From Sinonovacula constricta (Eukaryota > Mollusca > Bivalvia > Cardiida > Solecurtidae): DNA of 64,000 nt. The DNA is taken from positions 19,114,115 through 19,178,114 of the forward strand of contig CM017564.1 in the NCBI GenBank assembly GCA_007844125.1. Direction: 5' to 3'. Under the pieces are notes generated by a model. It had not been told where the DNA came from. It worked only from the letters and a program-made list of their open reading frames with translations, and searched no databases. The stretch's first letter is position 1, and the number at the start of each line of letters is the position of its first letter. The translations under genes were made by a program, and so were the position numbers. Below are positions 19,198 to 34,094 of the stretch, piece by piece.

Positions 19198-21791
19198 TGT
19201 TGTCGTCTTTGCAAGGAAACCGAAAGGTGTACTGGGAGGAGCATTCAAGTAAGAAGGTTCCACTGTCTTTTGATGGTGTGCCTTTCTTAATTGTAGCTAG
19301 TCAAATCCAAGAATGTTGTTTTGGTCCTGACAGAAACAGAGCCAAAAAAAGCAAAGCAAAAAAGAACAAGGTTGGTACATGTAGCTCATCTTGTTTGTTT
19401 CATTATTTTTTTTTGCACTGTTGCACAGTATGCAGGTGTGCAAGAAGGCAGGGATTTTGAATCCTTACGGCATTGCTGAATTGTTGGCACTTTGTGTCTT
19501 TTTAATGCATATGCGATATATACAATGCATATGACCTTGTGGGTGCAACTCCGCCATTACTTTTTGACGGATGACTTTAAAACTTTGCACACAGGTTAGG
19601 TATGATTTGCAGTTCTAGTTTTATTTGTCTTATATCTTACTGTAATATTAAAGCTTCCATTTCTTATAAGGAATTACATCCACAGTATGCATGAGATTAT
19701 AAAGCAATGTTAAAGCAACTTTGTGAATTTACTTTAAGGCTGATCATGAGTATTCTGACAAAACAAGACATGACGTGCAACAGTCAAAGAAAATGGATTG
19801 CCCAGCGACAATATATGCAAGGTCAGTGGTTCGTTTTCAAGAATACAGAGTAAGTTTACAAAGTACTACCAGTATGTTATGTTTGCCTCATTAACATCAT
19901 TATTTTGTTTTTGTTTTGGACAGAAAAAAGAACTATATTAAAAATGTGTATAAATTTTTAAACAAAATAAATGATTTTCATTTTTTGTCCTCAACATTTT
20001 GTCCTAGCTAATATAAAAATAGAAGGTATGTTTGGTATCAGTTGCTTCCTTGTTTTATTTTTAGCTCACCTGAGCACGAAGTGCTCAAGGTGAGCTTTTG
20101 TGATGGCCCATTGTCCGTCGTCCATCGTCCGTCCGTCCGTGCGTCAACGATTTCTTTAAATAACTTGTCCTCTGAAACCGCTCATTGGATTTTGACTAAA
20201 CTTCACAGGAATGATCCCAGGGTGGTCCCCCACCAAAGTTGTTCAAACCGTTTCAAGTGGTTGCTTAAGTAGGTCACGGGGTCAAAAAAATAGTTTTTCA
20301 AAAGGCAATTTTCAAAAATCTTCTTGTCTGATACTACAACGCCCAGAGCTTTCATATTTGGTATGTAACATCATCTAGAGGTTCTCTACCAAAGTTGTTC
20401 AAATTATGCCCCTGGGGTCAAAATTGACCCCGCCCCGGGGGTCACAATTTTACATTGAATTATTTAAGGAAAAGTTCAAACTTCTTCCTCTCTTGAATCG
20501 CTAATGGGAATTTGATCAATCTCAACAGGAATGATCCCTGGGTGGCCCCCCTACCAAATTATTCAAATGGTTTTGGTTGGTTGCATAAGTAGGTCACAGG
20601 GTCAAAAAATAGGTTTTCAAAATGCAATTCTCAAAAATCTTCTTGTCTAAAACTACAATGCCCAGAGCTTTCATATTAGGTATATAGCATCATCTAGAGG
20701 TCCTCTACCAAAGTTGTTCAAATTAATCTTAATTATCTTCTTGTAGTCAACGGTCACGTGTTCAAATAATAGGTTTTCAAAAGGCAATTTTCAAAAATAT
20801 TCTTGTCCAAAACTACAAAGCCCAGAGATTTCATATTAGGTATATAGCATCATCTAGAGGTCCTCTACCAAAATCTTCTTGTAACAATCAACCAGAGCCT
20901 TGACATTTGTTGTACAACATTAGTGGTCCTCTGTAAATTGCTCCACTTTGACCTTTTCCTCAGGTGAGCGACCCAGAGCCCTTTTTGTTTTTTTCTGCAC
21001 TGCCTTAACTATTATGTTTGAAAACAAAGTCAAAAGAACTGTCAATTTGGTATTATCATTGTCAGATTGAAAATAACACTGGGCTAGGCGAAAACGAGGG
21101 AAGGAACTCAAGGATGATCTGGCTAACCTACAGAAGGATGTGGTCATGGAACATCGGATTTATGTAAAAATGCCTGCTTCTGATGAGCACCTAAATCACC
21201 TCACAGGAGAAGTAAGTTCAAAACAAAGGATAATTAGCAGGGTTTATAATCACATTGTCTATTAATATAATAGTGATGAGTTTTAAGACATTTGCTGTGC
21301 CCACTGCATCTGAGGTAATCTGCCTGTTCCCGAACACACTGTTATAACAATAGATCACATGATTATGCAAACTGATTATTTTGATAAAATATGAAATCTG
21401 GTTATTGCATGTGAATGAATTCTTCATTTTGTAAAAGAAAATATTTTTTTTAAATCTGTTGACTATTTTTTTAAAGTTTAGTCCTGATTATTACATGTGT
21501 TTGTATTTTCAGTAGAAATTTCACATATACATGTATATATTAGTGTGGAAAATAATTTGTCCTATGTTCTCTGTTTTAAGTTTGGAGCTATGTCACATAA
21601 TGTTGACCTAGTTGTGATCAACAAGATCCACAGTTTGACAGATACAGGGGTGATAAACGTAAATGAAATGGCCAGACATATTAGGGAATTTTCAAAAGAA
21701 AACTTTCCAGGTTTCCATCAACTAGTTACCGATATTTCCCTAACAAAAAGAGCCTACGAAACCATATGTATGCTGCAATGAATTTGTCTCA
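19198..21791 (+). pseudogene. CaRF/ALS2CR8-like zinc-binding region of a MULE/SWIM-family gene (four exons)
   Basis: Exons at 19198-19370, 19739-19849, about 21061-21211 and 21581-21791 have clear acceptors and gt donors. They encode 'FDGVPFLIVASQIQECCFG', 'KKMDCPATIYARSVVRF', 'RRKRGKELKDDLANLQKDV' with 'HLNHLTGE', and 'YFPNKKSLRNHMYAAMNLSQ'. This series matches the N-terminal part of the invertebrate calcium-responsive-transcription-factor-like / MULE family (C-x-G box, CPA box, RRFFPT-like box). Two lesions are visible: a 1-nt loss near 21075, needed to join 'IENNT' to 'WARRKRG', and a frame change near 21705, where 'KENF' and 'STSYRYFPN' lie in different frames. The phase joining to the next exon (CA|G) is consistent. 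Best read as a decayed transposase-derived gene. Confidence 0.6.
20063..20975. repeat. 'CTCACCTGAG' inverted-repeat element (MITE-like)
   Basis: Begins 'agctcacctgagcacgaagt' and ends 'cctcaggtgagcgacc', giving ~11-bp terminal inverted repeats (GCTCACCTGAG / CTCAGGTGAGC). The interior has about three degenerate repeats of a block containing 'cccagagctttcatatt' and 'catctagaggt' (20345, 20650, 20820), plus 'gtccgtcgtcc' near the left end. I recognise this as a very common bivalve repeat. It lies in an intron between exons of the CaRF-like region. Confidence 0.75.
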
Positions 21792-22247
21792 GTAAGTCAT
21801 TATTTTATTTCCTAAATTTCTGATATTAAAATAAGATAAATAGTTAAATGGGAAATAATATGCACTTAACCAAGGTCAAGGTCATTCCTGGGTCAGACTA
21901 GACAGACAAAGAACATGATGAATGACGGTTGGTGGCAGCATAAATTTGATAACATCAGTTTTAATCATTTAAATTTTTAAAACACCAAAAAGCTTGAACT
22001 CATTTATAAAAAGATCAAAGTCATATTTCTGGGGTATATGTACATGCATGTCTATTTTCAACATTCATTGTTTTGTTTCATGTTTTAGTGTTTCAAAAGG
22101 ACCATTTATGCAGGTCCCATTCTTGGTACATAGAAATTCAATGAATTGTCTTCTTCAAAAAGATCTTTATAGCTGATCTAATATTTTCTTCTTTATTACA
22201 TTTGCTATGCCTGCATAACTTAGTGTGGTACTTTTATGTATATTTAG

Positions 22248-22932
22248 GTTTTCAGCAGACGATCAGGAAAACTTTCAACAAAATGTAAATAAATGGCAGT
22301 GGAAAACTCCTGATGATAAGTTCTACTACGTGCCTAGGTACATACAAGTATATTAAGCTTTTTTGAAGCCAGAATTCAAAATGCACTGGCCCGGCAATAT
22401 TTAAGTAATAAGAAAATAATTAAAATGCAATGGACTTAAATATTAAATTTGTTTAAAGTTATCATTAAGATGTTAAAAAATCTGAGTTTTGTATCCTGAC
22501 ATCCACATAATCAACAAAAAACATTTCTATGTTAATTTCTTAATTAACATGTTTATTGTGAATTACCCCAGTACGAAGAGTTACCATATTTATGTTTCAG
22601 CCCTTAGGATAACACTGACAATGTAGAAGATTTTATTTTTGTACATCAGACTGCATGGCAACGTCGACTTATGGCTATGGACTGTAGTTAAATTTGTGTG
22701 TTGGATGCCACATACAATGTATGTAAGTGTGAAGTGGCTCTCATCTTTGTCTGTGTTCACACAAATGTTGGATACATCATTGTTGGTTGCTTTTTCCTGC
22801 CATCTGAAAGTGTGTCTGTCATCAGTCGGGGACTGAGGATTTTAAGGCAGTGGAACCCATCCTGGAACGCACCCTTCTTCATGACAGACTACGATCAGAA
22901 AGAAATATCAGCCATAGAAACTGTATTCCCAG
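22248..22932 (+). pseudogene. MULE-like DDE domain, first half (two exons)
   Basis: Exon 22248-22337 ('SADDQENFQQNVNKWQWKTP', 'YYVPR') joins in phase to the previous exon. Exon about 22601-22932 encodes 'FIFVHQTAWQRRLMAM', then 'ICVLDATYNVCKCEVAL' (first Asp of the DDE triad in LDATY), 'VCVHTNVGYIIVGCF', 'LRILRQWNPSWNAPFFMTDY' (second Asp region, MTDY) and 'EISAIETVFP'. This is the LLDATYKT...TNVxYxVV...WNPxW...FMTDY pattern of MULE-type transposases in invertebrates. A TAA at about 22695 replaces the residue before 'ICVLDATY', and a TAG lies near the exon start, so it cannot encode a full protein as it stands. Confidence 0.75.
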
Positions 22933-25156
<2,224 letters not shown>

Positions 25157-25643
25157 ACTGCTTTTCACTTTAATGCAATTTCCACCGTGAGCAGTCTTGG
25201 AATCGATTGCTGAAGACAGCTGCAAATGGGGTTGCTGACCATCAGAATGAGTTGCTTCATATGTAAGAAATCCTTTAGAATGTATCCTTGTTCGAAATGT
25301 CTTGGGCGCTTTTTTAACTTGACATGATTTGGAATATCTTAAATGGATCAATCTACATATATTTGCCCTCATATATTTTAAAAGAATATAGATAAATGGA
25401 GTCATGTGTTCATTGAATGCGAATCTTGTTTCCTTCTCATGTGTGATGGTTTATTATGACAGAAGATAATTGCCCACCTTTATTGCTATTTGGAAGGATG
25501 AGAGCCATTGCTAACGCAGAAGACGAAGCATCCTATCATGTCGCAGTTACAGCCCTCAAGAGTTCTCGATTGTGGCGCGAAAATGATCGACTTCGTGTGT
25601 GGTTTAAAAAGATATTGGTTATCTGCCTCAACGGTATGAACAC
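25157..25643 (+). pseudogene. MULE-like DDE domain, second half (two exons)
   Basis: Exon 25157-25262 (acceptor 'cattccttttgcag', donor 'gtaaga') encodes 'CNFHREQSWNRLLK', the conserved C-x-F-HREQ-x-W block after the second Asp, with an in-frame TAA just before it. Exon 25463-25643 encodes 'GRMRAIANAEDEASYHVAV', 'ALKSSRLWRENDRLRVWFKK' and ends at 'gtaagt'. These are the helical insertion of the MULE fold. The two exons do not join in phase, which is another sign of decay. The expected 'TNNG' exon is missing between here and 26923. Confidence 0.7.
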
Positions 25644-26922
25644 GTAAGTGTACATGTTCAAATTTGTTTAGAATTTCCCTTTGATAACATGTCAGAAATG
25701 GTCAGTTACTGGTTAACACAGACAAACATTGGCATACTAATATTAATATTAGAAAACCAATGGTTAAGAGCATTGAAATTTAAAAATGAACAATTATAAT
25801 CTCATTTACCGTAGTGATAATATTTGTGGAGACAATGTTTTGGCCAGGTTTGATAAACAGCCATATTCCTCAAGACATTTCCGGATTATGGCCCTTGTCT
25901 TATGGAAAATAAGCAAAATTAGCAAGTTTGGCACCTGTGTTCCTCCTTGACAAATAATTTAAAGATTTCTTGATTAACTTTTGTTTTGGTAGAGATGGGT
26001 TCAATACCATAGGCAGGATCTTGATAATGTGCGGATTTCAACTACAAATGGTTTGGAAAGGCATAATTGATTTGAATAAGAATATATGACAAAGTCAAAT
26101 TACCTTAGCCAGTACACTGAAGGAACATTGACTTCATTGGTAACAATTCTTGTGACCCGATTTCTGCCAGACAGTATTAGAAGGTAAACATGATTTTAAA
26201 ATAAAATATTTAAAGAACTGCTGGAATCAGCATGGAAACCGAAATATTATTGGCTTTGGCTTACTCAAAATTGGCAATTTTCAACATGTCTATGCATAGC
26301 TCTTACACGTTTGACATACAGTCATGAAACTTCATTGTAATGTTAACCACCATGAATGATTATTGCTGTGCATGTGGGTATTTGCTTGTGGGTTCCTTAA
26401 GTACTGGCAGTGTTATTGCCATTGAATTAGTCAAAATGGTAATTTTAAATTTTGTGTTGTGTATTTCTATCCAAGTATTATAGTGACAGTTATTAAACAT
26501 TACGGTTGTGTTAGTATGTCTGGGTGTCCATATGGGATTTCAAGATTGTTCAAAGTTTGCCCCTGGGGTCAAAATTGGCCTAGTCCCGGGGTCACAAGAT
26601 TTACATATAGTTATATAGGAAAACCTTTAAAATCTTCTTGTCAAAGAGTACAAGGCCAAGAGCTTTGATATACATGGTATAAAACACCATCTAGTGCTGC
26701 CCTACAAAGATTGTTCAAATTATGCCCCTAGGCTGACTAAATTATTGTATGGCTTTGTATTTTGTATTGACTTGACCTTTTATTCTTTGTCAATTTTTTA
26801 GTGGAATTTTAATAACATTTAGTTAAAGTTCTTGTTCTGTTTAATGGTTACTTTTTTCGGAAATTAAGAGCATAATTTGTATAACTAGAATTCAAATGAT
26901 TGTAATATACAGTTAGTATTCT
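25644..26922. other. Intron-like interval with repeat fragments
   Basis: 26079-26100 (minus strand) is a 22-bp match to the family-B 3' end ('gactttgtcatatattctta'). 26560-26725 is a fragment of the 'CTCACCTGAG' family interior ('gcccctggggtcaaaattgg', 'catctagtgctgccctac'). The rest is unassigned. Confidence 0.55.
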
Positions 26923-27652
26923 TTGTTCAGTTATCAGCAGAAAAACATCAGAAGCTTGAGTGGTGTTCGGACATATGCCACAAATGTGCCTGAGTTCCTG
27001 AAAGATCGACCACTATTGTTCCGTAACCATTGTACAAAGCGGATACCTTCTGCAGATGACGTCCCATTTAATAACATAACTGAACTTACAAAAGAAACCT
27101 TCAAAGTCACTAGCGAGGACCAGTCTAAAACTTACAATGTACACCTTTCTGGTTTATTACCATCATGTTCGTGTCCAGACTGGAAAAGGAACCACTTTCC
27201 TTGCAAACATATACTTTGTATTTTGATAAAAGTCATGGCTGGGACACTTTGGAGACAGAAGATAGGCATTCTCCATATATATATCATTTTGACAATCAGC
27301 CATCATATAAAACTCAACAGTTGTCTGAAACCAACAATCATGTTCATGTGAGACAAAATTCAAATTGTTCTAGAAGCACTGTCCCTGTGGCAATGGGTTC
27401 AAGGTGCAAAATGCTTGCATCTTCCATTCATGGAATGCTGCACATTGTCGGCAACAGCAGTAACTATGTAACTTTGTTTCCGGATCTGCTGTTTCTTCAT
27501 GCCAAAATAAGAGCCATGGTGCCTAAGGAGGCAGGACTTTTGAGGCGTCCATCAAAAAGAGGTAGAAAAACTTTTCATATGCAACATGGATTGCTAAAGA
27601 CCAGAAGAAAATACAGGAAGCGACAGCCTAAACTGAATGCAGTAAAAAAATG
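26923..27652 (+). pseudogene. SWIM zinc-finger exon of the MULE-like gene
   Basis: Encodes 'VPEFLKDRPLLFRNHCTKRI', then 'FKVTSEDQSKTYNVHLSG' and the SWIM finger 'SCSCPDWKRNHFPCKHILCI' (CxC...CxH, about 27163-27222), a putative DNA-binding module usual at the C-terminus of this transposase family. A frame change near 27225 leads into 'HGWDTLETEDRHSPYIY', and the following ~130 residues end in a Lys/Arg-rich tail ('KRGRKTFHMQHGLLKTRRKY'). The donor 'tg|gtaggt' at 27652 ends the exon. Confidence 0.75.
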
Positions 27653-27942
27653 GTAGGTCTTGTTTGAACTGTATGTCTTTTGTTATTTTAAATAGTCTTG
27701 GAAAAGTCATGGGAAATAATTAGGGAAGTGACCAAATAACTGGTTAATGGATAATTTGGCGGTTAACCAATTACGAATTTTAGTAACCGGTCACATCCCT
27801 AGAAATAATGGCTGAAAGAGTTATTTGAAACTGAAAATGTTGCATGTATCTTGGAATGATATGCTTTATACATCAGCAGTTATAATTTTTCTTTCAAAAT
27901 GTTAATGTACATTACTCTTCAATTTGGTTTGCTGTGTTTTAG

Positions 27943-28998
27943 CTACATGCCTCCAGTCAACTTCAACAAGGGTGCCTTCTTACAAAATTGTTCCCATGGC
28001 CTCTACAATGCCTATACTAGAGGATAATCAGTTGAAAGAAGGTACCTCCAATAACTCATTTCGATGTACTCTTACTTGTACTATTCTTTGATCTGATATA
28101 AAGCCCATACACATATTTTGCCCATAACTCTGGGTGTCATGGCAGCCAAAAGATTTATTTAAAATAATCTCAAAAACAACAAGGCATAGAGCTTGAATAT
28201 TCGAATGCAAAATTATAGTCACATTTTTATGCCACCACTTTTAAGGGGTTGTGTGAAATTTGCCCTTGACCCTCCACCATCCCAAAACGTGGAACACATT
28301 TCTAGTTATATAATTTTCTTTCGCTTATGTTAAGGTGAGAATTATGTTTATAGCAAGTGAATTAAGATGAACACCTTAATATAACAAATAGAAATGTTTT
28401 GTAATTCATATTTATGTCATTTAAAGATTAATGCTTTTGTATTGAATATATATAGATGCATATAACATGTCCTTGTTATATGTTATATGTGAAATGTTTA
28501 TATGAAAAAATTGTAAGGTGAATGTGGGATGGCCCCGACCCATATGTCACCTATGACGGGGATAATAAAATACTACAACCTGAATTTATTTTATTTCGCT
28601 TCAGATAAGATCATGTCTGCAGCTGACATTTCCTCAACAAAACGACTGAATCTGCACAAGGTTAGAAATTATTTGCACCTGTGAAAAAATTAAATGCTTG
28701 TATGTACTATCATATTTAGTATCTTGAAGCGCGTATATTTTTAAATTTTACAAAAAAGTAATGCTAGAGTTAAATCCTGAGAATTATCATTTGTGGTCAT
28801 ACAATGAACATGCCATGATAAAAGTAGACAAACATCTTATTTAATAACTATTTGATAACAACAGTATTACATTTTCTAGTGCTGCAAGAAATACTGAGTA
28901 GTCGTCCAACTGATCGACCACTTCTTCAGATTGGACTACACACAGTAACAGACAGCAGTATCCATTTCCTGAATAGCACTTTGTCAGATAAGGTACAG
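27943..28998 (+). CDS. Three further small exons (unrecognised C-terminal region)
   Basis: Exons 27943-28041 ('VPSYKIVPMASTMPILEDNQ'), 28605-28660 ('MSAADISSTKRLNLHK') and 28880-28998 ('ILSSRPTDRPLLQIGLHTVT') have pyrimidine-rich acceptors and gt donors. The first pair joins in phase (G|AT). I do not recognise the protein. The last exon ends ~20 bp before the left end of the 12.1-kb transposon, and its phase-0 end fits the exon at 46171. A donor at 28992 ('aag|gtacag') is an alternative. Confidence 0.45.
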
Positions 28999-29018
28999 GT
29001 ATTACTTAGTAATTACTT

Positions 29019-29230
29019 AGGGCTGTTCCAGGAAAAACGGCATCGCGGGGTGGGTGGGGTGTAACGGAAATCAATTAAAATTCGGTGGGTGGGGAGTGTT
29101 TCCTGGAATATAAATGTGTTGTATGGGGGTATTTAACCAATTATAATTGTGTTGGTTGGGGTTAATAATAAATTCTTATTGTGTTGCTGGGGGTACAGTT
29201 TGTTAATTATAACCACATTGTCGGTAAAAC
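29019..29230 (+). repeat. Left TIR and G/T-rich subterminal region
   Basis: The 19-bp TIR is followed by 'gggtgggtggggtgtaacgg', a second 'tttcctggaa' and 'aattgtgttggttggggtta'. The latter recurs near 41010 as 'aattgtgttggttggggggt'. These repeated motifs are plausible transposase-binding sites. Confidence 0.7.
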
Positions 29231-32200
29231 TGACTTAAAACACCCGCCAGTCACATCTCGTAAGTATGAAAATGAAAACTGACGAGTATGAAACTATCGG
29301 GGAAGTTCATAGAGTGACTTCGTACTCGCTCTGATGATGATTTCTCGATCTTAAAAACAACCCACAAAGACAAAAAATATCAATTTAGGCTTTACTAAGA
29401 AGCGTATAGAGTGACTTCCCTTTATTTCCTGTGAGTATGCGCTGTTGAAATTATCAGGATCAAAACATGAAGCTAATTTTAATTGAGTTAATTTTGTGGA
29501 TTTTCTTCAAATTTACGGCATTTGTTAGCCTCATCAGTTGATCTGCATTGTGGCAAATGTGTGACAATAAGTTGTGTCATATTTCTGCTTAATAATTTAT
29601 GAATATTTGATACGAAATTGACATTGAATTTGTGTTCTGAAATCTGTCAAAAAGTGTGCACATTTTTTGCATCAGAATTAAGATATATAACATACCAAAT
29701 ATTAACATATATGAAGACACCAAAATGTTTGAAAGGTTCAAAAAGGTTAAAATCTGAAAATGTTTAAACTCGGATTCCTTCTTTGTGCATCAAGAAATAT
29801 CACAGAAATAAACTCATATGTATAAATTTATTTATTTAAACATTTTTCTGTTGTAAAAGTGTTTGTTTTACCGTGGTTATTTTAGTTTAATTTCATGCCT
29901 TTTCTTATCCCTCATCTAGATATTTTTTAATTTAACTTACTACAGCTGGTGTTTAGTGCCTGTGTGGCGGCTGTAAAATGTCGTCCCATACTACATCATT
30001 GTGTAGTTATATTTTTCTGGTCCTCAGGGATCATGGAGTGTACATGTATGTTGTTTACATTTAAAAATGGAGTTCTGCTAATGCGCTAGGGGGCGTCAGT
30101 GGTGTGGCATCATTCATTACCACTGATGAACAGCTTCAATAAAACCCAGGCGGCAAATAGGTTGTAAGACGAATGCAACAATAGAATAAAAGTCAATTTA
30201 CACAAAAAAATAACAGATGGTTGCAAGGTATTTACTGGTATAAATTCAAGTACATTTCTTATTATTTTACTACTTCGATTGCATATTGATTAATATAGAG
30301 AATTTGCTTTAGAAATCGTCACTGAACCATACATAGAGCCACGATTCATTTGTTTACAAACTGCTGACCCTATTTAGTTTTTGCAAAATGGTAAAAAATA
30401 CAAAGAAAAAAAAAACGGTTTCCGACTGCTCAAATTAGTTCTTGAAATACAAAAATGAATTGTGATTATATTAACACATTTGCAATGATTCTGAATGTAG
30501 TTCAATTGAAACTAAATAAAATGCTTATCTGAAGCCAAAATTAATTAAGATGTTAAAAAAATCTGCAATAATTTAAAAGACTTGGGGGGATCAGTTTTCA
30601 TCCTAGGCAGTACAGGGGGGGGGGGGGGGGGGGCACCCTTTTTTAAATTTCGGGGGTGGGGTGTGGGTGGGGGTACTTTATATAAGCAGAGAAAGAAAAT
30701 ATCTGCATTGGTTCGTTATCAGGAAAATTTGCAATAATTTCCCATTTTTCTAATCCAAGGATAGACACTGGGTATTCAGTATAGAACATAATAGATCTTA
30801 TACAATGCACATAGATGTAAATTCATAGAAACATACATTTTTATTTATTTTACAGAGCTGAAGTTGTCATAACTTAGACAAAATTATACACTTATTAATT
30901 TCACCTTTTTGTAATTTTCAGTGAAGAATTTTCCATTTAAAAGGTAATGCAAATGTATATAGTTTATAGAAGTAGTGAAGGAATGCTGTCTTGTCTGCTT
31001 TTTCTGTCTTGTAATCAACTGTATATATACATGTATAATTATGATTCCCTTTGTTGTTTGCCCTTAATGCTAAATTTTCTATAAAATTGAAGATTTAGCA
31101 ACAAATTGTATACATATTTGTAAGGCAGAATTGAATCATTATAGGTAGAAAATGAACAGGGATACAGACAAAAGTTCAGAATTTATGAATACTAATCTTT
31201 ATTAAAAAAAACAAGTCAGGGGGGGGGGGGGACAGTCAAAGCAAAAACTATTCCTCAGAGGACATGCAACAGAAAATTTCTCAACTTTTACCAGTCATGG
31301 CCATTTTTTAACTGTCGCACCAATAGATATAGAGCAAATTTGGACAAAAGTTCTCTGCCATTGCGACAGACAAACTAAAAACATTTGTCTGTCGTAGGCA
31401 AGTCTTGTCTGACAATGACCTGCAACTGACGAGGTTTAGCGTTGATTGGGGAAAGATATTTTGGGACTGGGAATAATTATGGTATGGCTGAAAAGGCCTT
31501 AATGTGATATCGTTGGCATGTTTTGTGTATGCCAATACTGATAACCATATCTTTATTGCAAATCTGTTTGCCCTGATTTTCTTAATTTAGAAACCCTTAA
31601 AAATCGCTTTTGACATAATTTTGCCAGATAAATAAATTAACAACACATATAATGAGTTTACTATTACTCAGTAACTTTTAAATATGTTGCAACTTAAACA
31701 CTTATATGAATAAAGCTTGCTGCTCTTTCTTCTTAAATTTAATGTGCTAAAAAGTGCATTTTCTTGTCAGCACTCTGTCCTATTGTCGATGAAATTATGA
31801 AATAGTCTTTATACTAACACAGTCAAACTTAGTTGCATGGCTTTAATAACTCTTTAGATAGGTAGGCCGTATACAAGATTGAATAAATATACCAGTAATG
31901 ATATAGTTATCTCAACATAGCACATTTATTATAATCGACTTTCTTAAATTCTTTAGAATGAACTTTTACTTATCGGTTAATAGTTATAGCAAAAGCAACC
32001 ATTGGATGTAATGCTAATCCACCGATTCATTTTCATCACTTTTGCATGCACTATTTTACTGAGATGCCTTTTGAATATTTAAGTCAGCATGTATTGAGGA
32101 CTGTAATACTAAATGGAGGTTTTATACTACATCAACTAATTAGAATGTAGTTGCATATTGATATTATATCAATATCACTTAGTAAAATATGACATGGTAA

Positions 32201-32530
32201 TTTCTATATATTCGTTCGATTTACATTTTTTTTACAAAAGCTAATCGGCTACAATGATAATCTAAAAAACGTTTTATATCCCGTGCTTACAATATTTACC
32301 TCATACAATTGAATGATTAAGTCACAGTAAAGTTAGTTAAAACATTTAAACAATGACAGATTATCATTAACTTTTAATAGTTTTGACTAAACATAAATTT
32401 GTTCCAACTTCAGCCCACAAGATAGTAAGTACAAACAAAAAAAATGAAAAAATGGATCTGATTTTCGTTGAAAAGTAGGATCACTCATTTTGCTTTTAAA
32501 AGACCTGTCATTGTATTCATTTCTTTCAGA
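29231..32530. other. Transposon interior, non-coding
   Basis: AT-rich. Contains a G-run and GT-rich patch at 30616-30675 and another G-run at 31219-31230. No domain recognised. A minus-strand open frame at 31308-31535 has no recognisable features. Confidence 0.45.
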
Positions 32531-32665
32531 AAACCTGATTGACGGTGACGCTCTGATATCAGTTGTTCAAGATGATATTCTCCTGAAAGAACTTGTGCCT
32601 CAAGTGGGTTTGCGAGCAAAGCTGAAACGACTTGTTGCTGATTTTGAACCAGTATTGCTTTTATA
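32531..32665 (+). CDS. SAM-domain-like terminal exon
   Basis: After acceptor 'tgtattcatttctttcag' (ending 32530) the frame reads 'ENLIDGDALISVVQDDILL', 'KELVPQVGLRAKLKRLV' and ends at TAG (32663-32665). This is the second half of a SAM (sterile alpha motif) domain, which has the pattern IDGxxLLxLxxxxLxxLxxxxGxRxKL. SAM domains mediate protein-protein association. It lies inside the 12.1-kb transposon and may be the end of one of its products, or an exon captured by it. The upstream half was not found. Confidence 0.55.
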
Positions 32666-33640
32666 GGTTATGTTTTTAAAGCTGATATGTCGGAAGTACG
32701 TTTTGGGTTATTCTCTGTTAAAATATAAATTAAAAAAAAAACAATTTAAGTTCAATTTAGTTTTATAATTTAAATTAAAACAATTTCAGTCTAATTAAAC
32801 TAAATTTTAGTCTGTATAAACAAGTAAAACCATTGAAAAGTTATTACTATAACAATAATCACTTGACAATCACGTGAATGAAGCTCAAACAATTATTTTT
32901 CACTTTAAAAACCTACTGGGTTTGTCGACCATGTAAGCCTAAAATAGCGCACCGTGTAATGCCAATGCTAGACTGTATAAAGTATGATTGGTTTGGATTT
33001 AATGCACATTTGATCATTTCTCCATAATCTACAGGCTCTTATCAGTATTATAGGAATCATCTGGGTGTCATAACCAGTGAACTCTTTTACTATAACTGCA
33101 AGCGACTGTCAGCTTTCTTACTTGAATAAGCATTGGGTGGTGAATGACCTCAGAAAGAATTTTTTATCAAATCAACGCAGTGATTGTTCATGTCGGCGCC
33201 TAGGATCAAACGCTGAACCGTAAACTAAAAAGTAATGAAGAAATTATATAAAGTATGTCAGAATTATGCATGACCTTTTAATTTCACCTGGGGTCAAATA
33301 TCAGGTCGCTGTAACTGAAAATAGAAAAACCCTTAATATGTCAATAACTTTCAGGTTTTGCACAAACAAAAGTTTACGCTGGAGTCAAAGGTCATCTTAC
33401 TGTTATTATAGATAGAAATTGTCTATCCACTTAAAAATGGATCCTGCTATAAATCACAAAGGATTTTAAATATTTTCTTGAAACTTGGTGCACTGATACA
33501 GGCCAATTTGAGGATTATGCGCAATTTTATTTGTTACCTGGGGCCAAAAGTTATGTCAATATTATCCTGGTAATTTCCGATATCCAATACTATTCTATTA
33601 AGCAGAGGCACCGCAGCTTGTAGATTTGGCGCTTGACTAA
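32666..33640. other. Transposon interior, unassigned
   Basis: No coding motif or tandem repeat recognised before the 69-bp array. Confidence 0.4.
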
Positions 33641-33644
33641 TTAA

Positions 33645-34080
33645 GCGTGAATGAAACTGAAGTACAAGATATCAGGCGAAGTGGACCAGAGAAAAGCTGT
33701 ATGGATCGAAGAAGCGTGAATGAAACTGAAGTACAAGACATCGAGGTAAGTGGACCAGAGAAAAGCTGTATAGAGCGAAGAAGCGTGAATGAAACTGAAG
33801 TTCAAGACATCAAGCGAAGTGGACCAGAGAAAAAGCTGTATGAAGCGAAGAAGCGTGAATGAAACTGAAGTACAAGACATCGATGGAAGTAGACCAAACA
33901 AAATCTGTATGGAGCGAAGAAGCGTGAAAGAAACTGAAGTACAAGACATTAATGGAAGTAGACCAGAGAAAAGCTGTATGGGGCGAAGAAGCGTGAGTGA
34001 AACTAAAGTACAAGACATTGAGCGAAGTGGACTAGAGAAAATCTGTATGTGGCGAATTTGGCGGATGAAACTGAAGTACA
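33645..34080 (+). repeat. 69-bp coding minisatellite
   Basis: About six units starting near 33647, 33716, 33785, 33855, 33924 and 33993. Each contains 'gtgaatgaaactgaagtaca' and encodes a 23-residue SVNETEVQDI...RSGPEKSCMERR unit. An extra A near 33829 shifts the frame between units 3 and 4. It opens the transposase-like coding region. Minus-strand open frames here are artefacts. Confidence 0.9.
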
Positions 34081-34094
34081 AGACTTATGGCTAA

